DNA of 64,000 nucleotides, taken from assembly GCA_030765065.1 (NCBI GenBank), contig CM060978.1:112821692-112885691 (forward strand), in the 5' to 3' direction. Below the pieces are notes generated by a model, which saw nothing but the letters and a program-made list of their open reading frames with translations, was not told the origin of the DNA and ran no database searches. Source of the stretch: Deroplatys truncata. Lineage: Eukaryota; Arthropoda; Insecta; Mantodea; Mantidae. Both the position numbers and the translations under genes were made by a program. Shown in pieces: positions 21,764 to 33,712 of this stretch; within the stretch, counting starts at the first letter, position 1; the number at the start of each line of letters is the position of its first letter.

Positions 21764-23770
21764 CGTATAGTGCCTGGATGAAATGTCGGTTTAACAACAA
21801 GGAAATATCTGCTTGCAAACTATTGACGTCAAATAAAATTAATCATTATTCACTAGGCGAACAAAGACTTAGATGGTACAAATATGCAGAGTGAAGGAAT
21901 GAGGAGAGAGGAAGAAGGCAAGGGAGGGAGATATAGAGAGAACGACTGAAGGATAAAGAAATTGCGTTAATCAGTTTTACTTTATCAAGGGTATAGAAGA
22001 TCACAAGAGTTGAAATTAAGAGAAAAGAAACCGGAAAATGTCCAGCCACGTGACATACCTAGATTGCAATAAAGGGCAGGGACGGCTAGAAGAAAGAAGG
22101 GAAATCCCTGGGAGAATGATAAAACCGAATACAAAAAGTCTGCAGAAAGCTGGGCAGATGAGAAGCATGGGAAACACGGTTCTATGTAGTCCAAACGAGG
22201 GATTGTTACGAAACCCAGGCAGGTGTTTGAGACAGCAGAATAGGAAGAGGAAGGTCAATAGAGAGGGGAAAAGAAAGGAAATGCGCAAGAAGAGGGCAAC
22301 TAAAAGGAAATCGTTGCACTCACCCGAACACCTGAAAGAAACAGGAAATATAACCAGTTGATTTTAAAACCTGCAAATGGGTATCAAAATTCATCATTTT
22401 TGATTATAAAGATTCAGTGCCAGAGTTCTCCCTGGTCCATACAGATGTTTTGTTTCTTTTCCTTTTCTTAACAGTTTCCCATAGTTTTGCATGAAACTTG
22501 GCATAATAGTCCTACTGTTCTATCTAAAGAAGTTGTAGTATCATTTTTGGGTTACTATGTAAAACTCGGGCACAGTGGGCTATTAATCCTAAAAAAAGCT
22601 TACCTTTTAGGCTGTAATATCTGCATTAATGATTATAATTAATAATTTGTTATTCAAACACAACATGAAAAAGAATACTAGGTTAATTTGTTAGGAGTTC
22701 AAATATTAATGTGAAAAGTGGTACTGATGAAAAATAAAATTTGTCCCGCAAGGAGTATTTCATAATTTTAAAATATCGTGATATGAAAAACAGAAAATAA
22801 CTCATATCTGAAAAACTACTTCATCAATTTTAATGAAATTTACACATATGCTATTTAGAATGAAGGAAACCAACATACAAAATTTTAAAAATATTGAAAA
22901 AAAATTGTAGAGAATCATATAATGTCCTAGGTCTTCTTTGTTTTCTTTCGTCTCGCAAATGCAATGTTCTCAAGTTAAGCGGTTGGATATTTATTTTAAA
23001 AAAATAAGAACGTAATGTCTGTAAGCATCGACTTCTACCTAAAGAGGCATGGAGAGTAAAAATGCTTAAAATTTCAATGTTTTACCCTTTTACTGTACGT
23101 AAAACCTATTGCTAATTGTTTAAATTAGCATACTCATTTGATTATAATTCAAAGAACGGAATAAACAATGAGTTTAATTTCTAAACTAATAAACTGCCGG
23201 TTGCTCTAACGACTCGAACTTAAAGAACTAATAGATAGGTCACTGGGGGCACATCTTAATGGATAGTAACAAGATGGTAACCTAAGGAGCCTATTTAACG
23301 AGTTTGATTACATTAAGCTATATTGAAAATTCGGGGAATTCGTCCTAGGATAAGTTTAATTGTCGAATTGGTATACAGGTTTAACAAAAGGATTCCACAA
23401 GTTAATGAAACCAATGCAATTTATATAACATAACTTTATTTGTAGCATTAACATTTGTTTTAAACATTCGTTGTTACAGCTTTAAGTTTTCCCAGTTTAA
23501 ACTGCCGTGCGAAATATATCAAGGCATTTTATGCGATTCTTCTTTCTTCTTGCGTGGATTCATTAGAAACTAAAGCTAACTTACGATAGGCGAACAGTTG
23601 TTCGTTTGTTTTCGCTAACGCGCATGCAGCCATGTCCATGTTATTTAATTTGGAATTATTTCAAGTCAAAATCTTATCGTGAGTAACGTATCGCAAATAG
23701 AAGACTCGCCTTTTTTATGAATACATAACATACAAATAAAGTTAATTGCTCACAAATCTTTTGGCTTAAA
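21764..23770. other. Unassigned stretch, purine-rich segment inside
   Basis: 21877-22320 is purine-rich on the + strand (GAGAGAGGAAGAAGG and similar), which gives opposing 90-107 codon frames of low complexity that I do not accept as genes. 22380-23770 is AT-rich with no recognisable element. Confidence 0.4.
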
Positions 23771-23771
23771 G

Positions 23772-24143
23772 AAAAAATCTGATGTGTTACACTCACATGA
23801 CTTTCTCTACTCTTGTACAAACTATTTTTACAAACGCTTATTCTCCTTCTACTTCATGTTAATCGAGATAAACATTTGCAGAGTCTATCTTATTGCTAAT
23901 TTTCTTGTAGATGTAAGGGGAATATATATTTACAAGGACAATATAGAAATACAGTAGCCTTTAAGCATATACATATCTCTAATAGCTGGTTGCTAAGTGC
24001 AGCACCATTCCCTTTGGGACAGATTAATACTCTTTGCATATCCAAGACAAAAAAATGAATAACGAATTCCCATTTGAAAAAATAAGTATTGAAAAATTTA
24101 AGAGAATAACAAGCAATATCTCGAAAATGGTTCACTCAACAAC
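23772..24143 (-). mobile_element. HINE-like repeat, outer copy, 3' part
   Basis: Reads on the minus strand from TTGTTGAGTGAACCATTTTC to the family 3' end at 23772. It is the continuation of the segment at 25045-25575. The break corresponds to the T-run after GTCATATACATTTTT in uninterrupted copies such as 25971-26886. Confidence 0.88.
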
Positions 24144-25044
24144 AAAAATCTGATGTGTTACACTCACATGACTTTCTCTACTCTTGTACAATCTATTTTT
24201 ACAAACGCCCATTCTTCATATGCTTCATATTAATCGAGATATCGAGATCTCAATCTTATTTGTAATTTTCTTGTAGATGCAAGGGGAATATGGTAGCTTT
24301 TAAGCGATAGTCAAATATTTTATCGCTGGTTGCTATGTGGCGCATTCCATTCTCTTTGCATGTCCAGGACATAAAAAAATGAATAACGAATTTGAGAAAA
24401 AGTATAAGTATTGGAAAATTTAAGGAAATAACAAGCAATATCTCGAAAACGGTTCACTCAACAAAAAAAATGTATATGATATAAGTTGTGTATTTTAACG
24501 CGATCTACATTTTTTGTGTAGTAAAATTTTGTCTATCTCTTATGGTTTACCAGTTATGCCAAAGTCGTTCATAATGAAGAATACTTTTGGAGACATTCCC
24601 AGAAATTTCGAGATATACATTTCATTTCTCATGACATTATCTTAAACATATGATATTTTCATCAAAATCGTTAGAGCCATTTTTGAGAAAATTAAAATTT
24701 TCGAAAAATGTTCCATGTAAAGGGTAGTCTGGGGTGGGGGGATTTTCTTGAAAATCTTCGTGTCGCATCTCTGGAAGATACTGAACGTAAATACCAAGTT
24801 TGGTGTTTATCCGACTGTTAGTTTTTGAGTTATGCTGTTCACAGACACACACACAGACACACACACAGACACACACACACAGACACACACACACACAGAC
24901 ACACACACGGACATGTTTCCAAAAATGCTTTTTTTGGATTCAGGAGGTCTCAAAACATGTATTTCCGGTGAAATCTCGGTATCGAATTTTTGGGTGGAAT
25001 GCAATACTTCCCCTACTTACTATACGTAGTAGAGAAAGTAAAAA
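24144..25044 (-). mobile_element. HINE-like repeat, inner copy (nested)
   Basis: Complete copy of about 900 bp, minus strand, from AGTAGAGAAAGT (25028-25039, complement of the 5' terminal motif) to AAAAATCTGATGTGTTACAC at 24144. Its insertion into the A/T-run of the outer copy fixes both ends: nothing but A/T homopolymer separates the termini from the outer copy. The long imperfect CA/ACAG tract is at 24840-24908. It belongs to the same subtype as 9932-10780. Confidence 0.92.
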
Positions 25045-25575
25045 TGTATATGACATAAATTGTGTATTTTAACGCGATGTACATTTTTTTGTGTAGAAAA
25101 ATTTTGTCTACCTCTTATGGTTTACCAGTTATGCAAAAGTCGTTCACAATGAACACTTTTGGAGACATTCCCAGAAAATTCAACATATACATTGTATTTG
25201 TCATGAAAATATCTTAAACATATGATATTTTAATCAAAATCGTTAGAGCCGTTTTTGAGAAAATTAAAATTTACGAAAAATCTTCCATGTAAAGGGTATC
25301 CTGGGGTGAGGGATTTTCTTGAAAACCTTCGTGTCGCATCCCTGGAAGATAATGAACCTAAATACCAAGTTTGGTGTTTATCCGACTGTTCGTTTCTGAA
25401 TTATGCTGTTCACACACACACGCACACACACACATACACACGGACATGTTTCCAAAAATGCTTTTTTTTTTCAGGGGGTCTCAAAACATGTATTTCCGGT
25501 GAAATCTCGGTATCAAATTTTTGGGTGGAATACAATACTTCCCCTACTTACTATACGTAGTAGAGAAAGTAAAAA
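25045..25575 (-). mobile_element. HINE-like repeat, outer copy, 5' part
   Basis: Minus-strand 5' part with AGTAGAGAAAGT at 25559-25570 as terminal motif and a short CA-type tract at 25410-25442. Joined to 23772-24143 it would give one full-length copy without loss. Confidence 0.9.
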
Positions 25576-25970
25576 TCACAACAATATCAATAATAAAGTG
25601 TTTTGAGTTTGTATTAAAGTTTGAGGAAGTTAATTGTTTCATTGCGTGTAGCATTTGTAAGCATGGACATTTGCTGTGTAAAAGGAGAAAAAAAGAATAA
25701 AATTGTCCCAAAATGGTTTAATTTACGATCCTCAAATTCCGAGTGAAGATTTGTATGCATACACGTGCACACTCGGGAGCAGAAAAGGTGGGCCATTCTC
25801 CAGATTGGAATAGTGCTTTTTTCTTCCGTAAGGTATCCACATTTTTCTACCCAACGCTAGTTTTTGCCTAGCCCTTATCGTTTCTCGACTGGCTTGAAAC
25901 AATCCCAAGAAACAAACAGAAACCAATGAGCAGTGTGAAACGAAGAGGTTAGAGATAAACTCTCTTTTTT
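25576..25970. other. Short unassigned gap
   Basis: No element or gene recognised. Confidence 0.4.
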
Positions 25971-26098
25971 ACTCTCTCTACTACGTATAGTAAGTAGGGG
26001 AAGTATTGTATTCCACCCAAAAATTCGATACCGAGATTTCACCGGAAATATATGTTTTCAGACCCCCTGAATCCAAAAAAAGCATTTTTGGAAACATG

Positions 26099-26140
<42 letters not shown>

Positions 26141-26886
26141 TGTGAACAGCATAACTCAGAACGGAACAGTCGGATAAACACCAAACTTGGTATTTAGGTT
26201 CAGTATCTTCCAGGGATGCGACACGAAGGTTTTCAAGAAAATCCCCCACCCCAGGATACCCTTTACATGGAAGATTTTTCATAAATTTTAATTTTCTCCA
26301 AAACGGCTCTAACGATTTTGATTAAAATATCATATGTTTAAGATATTTTCATGACAAATACAATGTATATGTTGAATTTTCTGGGAATGTCTCCAAAAGT
26401 GTTCATTGTGAACGACTTTTGCATTACTGGTAAACCATAAGAGGTAGACAAAATTTTTCTATACAAAAAATGTACATCGCGTTAAAATACACAATTTATG
26501 TTATATACATTTTTTTTGTTGAGTGAACCATTTTCGAGATATTGCTTGTTATTCTCTTAAATTTTTCAATACTTATTTTCTCAAATGGGAATTCGTTATT
26601 CATTTTTTTGTCTTGGATATGCAAAGAGTATTAATCTGTGGCAAAGGGAATGGTGCTGTACCTAGCAACCAGCTATTAAGAGATATGTATGAACTTAAAG
26701 GCTACTGTATTTCTATATTGTCCTTGTAAATATATATTCCCCTTACATCCACAAGAAAATTAGCAATAAGATAGAGTCTGCAAATGTTTATCTCGATTAA
26801 CATGAAGTAGATGGAGAATAAGCGTTTGTAAAAATAGTTTGTACAAGAGTAGAGAAAGTCATGTGAGTGTAACACATCAGATTTTT
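25971..26886 (+). mobile_element. HINE-like repeat, full-length reference copy
   Basis: About 916 bp from ACTCTCTCTACTACG to ACACATCAGATTTTTT. It contains a pure (GT)n tract at 26101-26139 and the uninterrupted joint GTTATATACATTTTTTTTGT that serves as the empty site for the nested copies at 24144 and 5217. It abuts the 3' tail of a family B SINE, without intervening sequence. Confidence 0.93.
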
Positions 26887-27135
26887 TAAATAGTGTTTAG
26901 TGGCCGATCTTACTACATACGACACACAGTCGGCCACATTGATTAATACATGAAATGATAAAGGAAATTTGGTAAGGAAACGTTCCAGGTCTAAGTTTTA
27001 GGTTACCTCTCTGGCATCTGCCAGTTATGAGGACTGCAAGAAAAGCCTCAGTAGGTATGGACGGTCCTAGCCGGATTTGAACAGCAGACCTCCCGCTCAC
27101 GAGTCCGTGTCTTAACAACCTCGGCTACCCGTTTA
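26887..27135 (-). repeat. tRNA-derived SINE, family B
   Basis: Minus-strand head with A-box region GGTAGCCGAGGTTG and B box GTTCAAATCCGG (rc of 27071-27082), then the family core CAGATGCCAGAGAGGTAACC, CTAAAACTTAGACCTGGAAC, and the 3' end TAAGATCGGCCACTAAACAC at the left edge. One of four copies. Confidence 0.85.
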
Positions 27136-27336
27136 GGTTAAACTTTCTGCTACTCTGATTCGTAGATAAGCTAGCCCAGCATAAAGCGAAACGACTCGAC
27201 CCTTAGGGAGGGATGAATAAGTTAGTTTTACCTGTAGCGCTGAAATGTACAACATTTGTAATATTTCAAACGTTTCTTTTGAAGTAGACATGAAACAAAG
27301 GCTAAAATATTGCGTCATGAAATTATTACCACCAAG

Positions 27337-27746
27337 CAGGGCCGTATTTAGAGCGGGGTTTAGGGTTCAACCCCCCTCCCGAAACTTCTGACAGTTTTAT
27401 TTATTTAAACTAATAGCAAATCATTAAGGGAAAATGTCGTTAGATAACAGTAGGTCTACTGCTAGTAGCACAGTTACAAGAAAAAGGGAAACGTAATATC
27501 GTCGCCTGAAATAGGTAAGGTGACCATACATTCCGGTTTTCGAAGTAGTCTCCATGTTTTGTGCTGTAAGGTGGAATATCCTCATTCTGCTGAGTTTTTG
27601 TCTATATAATGTCTCCAAGCAATTTTCTTATCCATGTAACGTCTATATACTACGGAGTAGGTACATGGTAACTGTGTGGGGTACTGTTAAGTTTAGATCT
27701 ACTTGTGGAAAACCCTCCCCGAAATTTTTTTCTGGGTACGCGCATG
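27337..27746. mobile_element. Non-autonomous hAT element (410 bp)
   Basis: Flanked by a perfect 8-bp direct repeat CCACCAAG (27329-27336 and 27747-27754), the hAT hallmark. The ends are CAGGGCCGTA and, inverted, CATGCGCGTA (two mismatches). Next to the ends lie G-rich/C-rich blocks (GGGGTTTAGGGTTCAACCCC on the left, AACCCTCCCCGAAATTTTTT on the right), common in hAT MITEs. No transposase remains. Confidence 0.87.
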
Positions 27747-27830
27747 CCACCAAGAGGATATTATATTTGATGTATTTGTCAACTTCAGTAACCACTTTGG
27801 TCCATAAGCTTTTAAATTAATAATAATAAA

Positions 27831-27873
<43 letters not shown>
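27831..27873. repeat. (ATT)n microsatellite
   Basis: Fourteen near-perfect ATT units. It is preceded by a short inverted AATAATAATAA block at 27818-27829. Confidence 0.95.
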
Positions 27874-27875
<2 letters not shown>

Positions 27876-29562
27876 AGGATTATGCTGACAGACCTACTCC
27901 GATGTTAAAATTAGTTCTGCCATTTCGATAAGGGTTTTCCTATGTCCCCTGTACACTCTCAACTGGTAGGAAAATAGAACTTTTGGCAATACGTCTCATT
28001 TTGCACAATAATAACAGTAATAATCGCCTGGTAACCAGAAAGCGTTGTTAAGTAAATAGACAGCTCATTGGCACTGTTAAGCTTGTCCCAATCAAGTCCT
28101 GTGTGGAAGACGGTGGGTAGAAAGGTGACGCTTGGAGAGGGCGGTGTGATACGCATGTCAGTACCAACTTAAATCCTTCCGTTCCTATAGGAGCCTCTTT
28201 CTGTGTTCCCAACTATACATTTTCACAACAGCGGCATTAAATTTGCCGAAGTTGAGATTTTTTCACATGCCTCTCCTTAATGTTACAAAAATGTATGAAG
28301 CAGTTTTGAAATATTTGATAAAAATTGTTCACCCACATTAGACGGATGTAAATTTTAAGTTGGAAACTTGAAGCAGACTTTAAGCGGCCAGTACGCGTTT
28401 TCAAACAGGTCACCAAATACTTCGAATGTTCCGAGAGTGGATATCCTTCTATCAGTTTTGATGGCATTTAATAGTTGAATGCTCCTTACTCGTATAACAT
28501 CTCAGGTGGAGAGTGAGAAAATGAAGTGATGATTGAGTCCGGAGTCCAAAGAGCTGAGAGTTAAATGAAGTTTCCATTAAAGAATGTGGAAAAATACGAA
28601 AAAAACCACTTAGGTACCTATATAGGCATATCATACTCCAGATTATTGCAACTCGGGTCCTCTGGATTATTAGGCAGATTTGTATGCTATACACATTCGG
28701 AGGCGACTGAATTCAAAAGAATGCCATTCTGATTTTATTGAATAATTGACACGTAAATTGGTTCTAAAAAGTTCCTCCATGATAAGTATAAACATAGGCT
28801 GAACGACGTATACTGCCAAAATAAAAGCGTATTCGAATATTATTGAGAAAAAGAGAAAAGAAGATATTTGTTGTAAGCAAAATAATATAATTGTGAAATA
28901 ATTACCATTTTTCAATACATGGTAGTAAGCTGACAAAGAAACTACATTACTTGGAATGCAACATAGGTTATTTCACCTGTGTTGTCAAATAGTATCGAAC
29001 AGAAGACGACCAACGGAAATCCTTCATAGAAAGGAAACGTTTTCTGTGGACACTTGTAGAAGTTACTAAGCTGAATTGCTTTGTGTGGTGTGTAGCATTG
29101 CATAGTGCGAAAACTTCGACTAGTAATTGCTAATTAGTAAAACTAATAATTGCTAAAGATTTAGAAACGCATAAAAGCACTCCACTGCAATATGCTTAAA
29201 GGAAGTTTGTGTGCAATTGTTTATAGTTTTGGCCAACCGGGAAGTGTACGTTTCTATTTAATTTTTAATACATCCGTTTTAAAATGGGACTAATGTGTTT
29301 CATGCTAGCATTAAATCTAATTACCAGTCTAAAAAGAGGAATCTGTATAACATGATGCAGAAGTTTTTAGAAGCAATTTCTCCAACGGTTACTCCAACGT
29401 GATTTAACAATAAGCTTATGAGCGCAAAAAACTCGAGGATGGGAAATTTGCAACACTAACGTTACTGATAAGATTTCCGTGCGTGAGTATGTGTGACAGA
29501 TATCAAATTATTTGAAAAAACATAGGTAAACAGAATTGACACTGCCCGTCGTGCCTAATGAA
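27874..29562. other. Unassigned stretch
   Basis: No recognisable element. Three successive minus-strand frames (28237-28936) are hydrophobic in part, but no receptor or other family can be supported. Confidence 0.35.
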
Positions 29563-29845
29563 TTCCCCGTGGACTAGTGGTACCGTGCTAGCCTCTAGTT
29601 CCCAAGGTCGCGGGTTCAAACCCGGCGGAGGGCGATGGATTTTTTTTCGGGCAAAAAAATCCTTAGCATGGCTTCCTTCGGAAGGGAAGTAAAGCCCGTG
29701 TCGTAGATTTACGGCACGTAAAAGAACCTCAAGCCTGATAAAGAGGCCTCTGAGCAAAATTACCGGTCTTTCACGCCCAATATAGAATGGGACGCTAAGA
29801 ACCACAGCAGTTAAAGAGCGTCCATAAATAAAAACTCAATTTCAA
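29563..29845 (+). repeat. tRNA-derived SINE, family A
   Basis: Head with A box GTGGACTAGTGG (29569-29580) and B box GGGTTCAAACCC (29612-29623), followed by GGCGGAGGGCG. The body contains TTAGCATGGCTTCCTTCGGA, GATTTACGGCACGTAAAAGA and AAGAGGCCTCTGAGC. The 3' end is TCCATAAATAAAAA. The head is tRNA-like but lacks a full acceptor stem, so this is not a working tRNA gene. The second copy is at 3815-4078. Confidence 0.9.
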
Positions 29846-30029
29846 TTTTTCCATAGTCACGGACTACCATTATTTACTTGGTAGCTTTAAAAGCAAAAAA
29901 TGACCATAACTTTAATCACTAGCATTTATTAGCATTTACAAGTATGCGAAAACATACTTGTTTAATTTAAAACAAAATTAATTTAAAATATGTGAACTTG
30001 CCTCCAGAATGTAAATTTGAAATAAGAGT

Positions 30030-30245
30030 TTGGAGGAAGTGTTCCATCTGCCCTCGATTACGACAACTCGGAATTACAATACCTGTATCACGGACCCGCC
30101 GGCAAACGGCAACAAAGTGTCTACACTTGGTACGTACGATCCTGTTAGGAAATCTTTCAGCATAGAGCCGTTGAACAGATCGAGAATTGTACTGCGTTTC
30201 TCCGTAAATTAAGATCGTGTCCAGATATTCGGGCGTTGAAAATCG
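30030..30245 (-). pseudogene. DUF4817-like helix-turn-helix fragment
   Basis: Within a 120-codon minus-strand frame, residues around YLDTILIYGETQYNSRSVQR and LYAERFPNRIVRTKCRHF, then RRVRDTGIV, follow the pattern of the DUF4817 domain that occurs at the N-terminus of insect transposon-derived proteins (IYG.. N...A.R.Y..RFP.R..P....F......LR.TG). That domain is a predicted DNA-binding module. No downstream DDE domain is seen, so this is an isolated fragment. Assignment is from memory of the domain pattern. Confidence 0.6.
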
Positions 30246-30688
30246 CGGCATTCTGTATGCTGCTTTGATCTTAACTTGTGACATTGGCCCCACCCCCCAA
30301 AAAATGCATGCGATTAAGTAGATAAACATTCCCCACGAGCTACACCGATATCGGAAGAAAGTAAGCGCAGCTGATGTGATGCTACCAGTTCTAACAGAAC
30401 TAAGGAGGCAACAAATTATGGACTTTTTAAATTTAATTTACACAAAAAACCTTTCATTCTACTGAAATTCGTCAAAAGAAAAGGTTATTGTTTATTCCAT
30501 TTTCTGTGAATATAGTCATAAATTAAGAACCTTTAATTAACAATAATCCAGCAAGGCGATGATAAATTTTGGATAAACGTATTCTTTCTAAGAAAACGGT
30601 GAATTTAATTACAAGTATCAGAAACCCCTGCTCATCTACATCCTCTCACCCACCTCCCCCAGTCCGCAGGATCATTTCATTTTCACCC

Positions 30689-31284
30689 TGTATAGTAAGT
30701 AGGGAAAGTATTGCATTCCACTAAAAAATTCGATAACGAGATTTCAACGGAAATACATGTTTTGAGGTGCCTTGAATCCAAATAAAGCATTTTTGGAAAC
30801 ATGTACGTGTGCGTGTCTGTCGTCTGTGAACACCATAACTCAAAAAAGAAAAGTCGGATAAATTCCAAACTTGGTATTTGAGTTTAGTATCATCCAAGGG
30901 TGCGACACGAAGATTTTCAGAGAATCCCACCACCCCAGGCTACCCTTTACATGGAACACTTTTCAAAAATGGCTCTAACTATTTTGATTAAAATAGCATA
31001 TGTTTAAAGTATTTCAATGACAAATGAAATATATATCTTGAATTGTCTGGGGAAGTCCCCAAAAGTCCTCTTCATTCTGAATGAATTTTGCATAACTGGT
31101 AAACCGGAAGAGATAGACAAAATTTTACTATACAAAAAAATGTAGATTTCCTTAAAACACCAGTTTATGTCATGTACAATTTTTTTTTTTTTTGGTCAAG
31201 TGAACAATTTCCGAGATGTTCCTTGTTATTTGTTCGAATTTTCCAATGCTTATACTTTTTGTTAAATGGGAATTCGTTATTAGG
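30689..31284 (+). mobile_element. HINE-like repeat, 3' truncated
   Basis: Starts at TATAGTAAGTAGGGAAAGTA (the first 15 bp are lost) and ends near CAAATGGGAATTCGTTATT-like sequence at 31284, so the 3' third is missing. The GT tract has shrunk to GTGTGCGTGTCTG. A 14-bp T-run at 31179-31192 marks the preferred insertion point but is empty. Confidence 0.82.
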
Positions 31285-31293
31285 TTCCCCTCT

Positions 31294-32133
31294 ACTTTGT
31301 CTACTACGTAAAGTAAGTAGGGGAAGTGTTGCATTTCACCCAAAAAATAATACGAGATTTTACCGGAAATATATGTTTTGAGGCCCCCAGAATTAAAAAA
31401 AACGCTTTTAGAAAAAGGTCCGTGTGGTCTGTGAGCAGCAAACTCAAAAATTAAACGTCGGATAAATACCAAACTTGATATTTAGGTTCAGTATCTTTCA
31501 AAAATGACACGAAGGTTTTCGAGAAAATCCCTTCACTCCAGACATGGAACATTTTTCGAAAATTTTGCTTTTCTCAAAAATGGCTTTAACGATTTTGATT
31601 AAAATATCATATATTTAAGATATTTTCATGACAAATGAAATGCATATCCTGAATTTTTTGGGAATGTCCCCAAAAGTCCTCTTCTTTCTGAATGGATTTT
31701 GCACTGATAAACCGTAAGAGATAGACAAAAGTTTTCTCCACAAAAAATGTATAGCTCGTTAAAACACACATTTTATGTCATATACATATCTTTTGTAGAG
31801 TGAACCATTACCGAGATATTTCATGTTATTTATTTGAATTTTCCAATACTTATATTTTTTCTCAAATGGGAATTCGTTATTCGTTTTTGTCTTTTTTATG
31901 TCCTGGACATGCAAAGAGAATGGAATGCTCCACATAGTAGCCAGCTCTTAAAAGATATGACTATCGCTTAAAGTCTACCATATTCCCCTTGCACCTACAA
32001 GAAAATTAACAATAAGATAGGGTCTGCAAATGTTTATCTCAATTAACATGAAGTAGATGGAGAATAAGCGTTTGTAAAAATAGTTTGCACAAGAGTAGAA
32101 AAGGTTATGTGAGTGCAACACATCAGAGTTTTT
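31294..32133 (+). mobile_element. HINE-like repeat, near full length
   Basis: From ACTTTGTCTACTACG (31294) to CAACACATCAGAGTTTTT. The microsatellite is almost gone: CCGTGTGGTCTGTGAGCAGC at 31420. The 3' half belongs to the ATGTCCTGGACATGCAAAGA subtype. It is directly followed by a family D SINE remnant. Confidence 0.85.
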
Positions 32134-32134
32134 A

Positions 32135-32400
32135 AATTGTTTTATTTATGTACCTCCTTTAATTAACTTCTGTGGTCATGTCGGGGGCTTTGACTTTTAG
32201 AAACTAATGGTTTTAGTAACGCGACTGGAGGATTTTAACCCTTTTATCTTATCATTGGGAAACACATCCGCATTACTCCCATATTCATACTTTCAGTCTC
32301 TGCGAGGGTAGGAGATTATTATAATTAAAGAATCGAACCAGAGACCTTTGCCAATTTGTTGTTGTGTTCTGTCAATAGAGTCTTTGATTAGTAAAGAAAC
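32135..32400 (-). repeat. SINE, family D, degraded
   Basis: The + strand block CCTCCTTTAATTAACTTCTG / GTCATGTCGGGGGC parallels CCTTCCTTTAACTGCATTGG / GTCATATTGGGGGCC at 47150-47180. The right end GAATCGAACCAGAGACC (32331-32347) is the complement of a B box. The head is decayed beyond that point. Confidence 0.65.
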
Positions 32401-32891
32401 GTTTGGCTAATGTGAGTGGCCTAATTGCGCGCCATCTAGACGACACCTTTTTAATGATTCAAGTTCGTCTAGCCAGAAAAATCATCCAAAGAATGCACCA
32501 GTGACTCATTCCATCGATAATAAAAGCACGAGCTTTCCTTATTTTGCGTCAGTCGCTGAAGAAACTGGAGCGGGACAGTAGACTCAGATTTATGAAGCAG
32601 TTTTTAGCCTTCTCCAAATGTCTGGAAGCATGGATCAGGATATTGTGTGTTTGGAAATCTCAAAAACAGGTATTCCGTCGAATTATATAACGAGGTTAAA
32701 CTTGAGGGCCTTTAGAGTGTTTACAACTAATGATACGAAACGACACTACAAATCCTACTTGTACTGAAGACGGCATCTTTGGTAAAGTACTGTTATAATC
32801 ACTTCTTACCCTCCTCGAGTAAGCACTATTTTATGGCGTAGAGTTAAGATAAGTGGATGGGTAAAACGAAACAAAAAATTAAATACATAAA
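32401..32891. other. Unassigned gap
   Basis: Nothing recognised in about 490 bp. Confidence 0.35.
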
Positions 32892-33540
32892 TAAAATTGA
32901 TGCATCAAACTCTCATAACTTTATCTACTCTTACAACCTTATATAATCTCTTATACATTATAGCATTCATACAAAAAGTAATTCTTCTGTTCACGTTATG
33001 TTACAATAAATTTTCAACTAGAAATATCAAATTAAGCAATATGAACTTGGTTGTATGTATGATACGGAAATCAAAACAACTGTTCACTTATCATAGTTCA
33101 ATGTTTTTTTTTACGGAAATTTCGAAAACAGCTAATATCACAAAATGTTATTCGACATATATCGTATAATTCAACGAGCTATATATTTTTCGTAAAGCAA
33201 GATTTTATCTATCTTTTATGATTTGTCACTTACACAAAATTATACAAAATTCATTCAAAATGTACAGTTATTCAGAGAAATTTCAAGATATACCTTCCAT
33301 TATAATGCAAACCAAAGTATTGTATTTTAATCAAAATTGTTAGAACCGATTTTGAGAAAATGAAAAATAACCAAACATTTTCCATGGGTAGTTGTTTGGT
33401 GGGTAGGGTAGGGTAGTTTGGTGTGGGGGAGGCGAGAGATTTTCTTGAAAAAGTTCTCTTAGCATCCATAAACAGTGTCTGATTTAAATATGAACTTTGG
33501 CATTTATCCGACTTTTCGTTTATAAGTAATGTTTCTTTAT

Positions 33541-33586
<46 letters not shown>

Positions 33587-33712
33587 TACGCACGGAGCTT
33601 TTTCTAAATGATTTTGGGTACAGTGGACCTCAAAACGCGTATTTCCGCTGAAGTTTCTATACAGAATTTTTCGGTGGAATTCAATGCTTCCTCTACTTAA
33701 CTGTAGAGGAGT
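32892..33712 (-). mobile_element. HINE-like repeat, diverged, minus strand
   Basis: Reads on the minus strand from CCTCTACAGTTAAGTAGAGG (a 20-bp near-palindromic start at 33691-33710) through GGAAGCATTGAATTCCACCG, the simple tract at 33541-33590 and TTTTGATTAAAATACAATAC. The 3' end is AAAGTTATGAGAGTTTGATG near 32895. The microsatellite is compound, (CT)n next to (CA)n. Confidence 0.8.

Noticed and set aside
22016-22361. Opposing frames of 90 and 107 codons
   Set aside because: Purine-rich region; Lys/Arg/Glu-rich on one strand and Leu/Phe/Ser-rich on the other, without domain features.
24637-25072. Several overlapping frames of 60-90 codons made of VCVCVC or HTHTHT runs
   Set aside because: They are translations of GT/CA microsatellites inside HINE-like repeats; the same happens at 6150, 9794, 26058 and 50735.
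28237-28936. Possible decayed insect chemoreceptor on the minus strand
   Set aside because: Hydrophobic stretches are present but no conserved chemoreceptor C-terminal motif, and the three frames cannot be aligned to a family by eye.
29563-29640. Possible functional tRNA gene
   Set aside because: A and B boxes are present, but there is no complete acceptor stem and the sequence continues into a repeated SINE body shared with 3815-4078.
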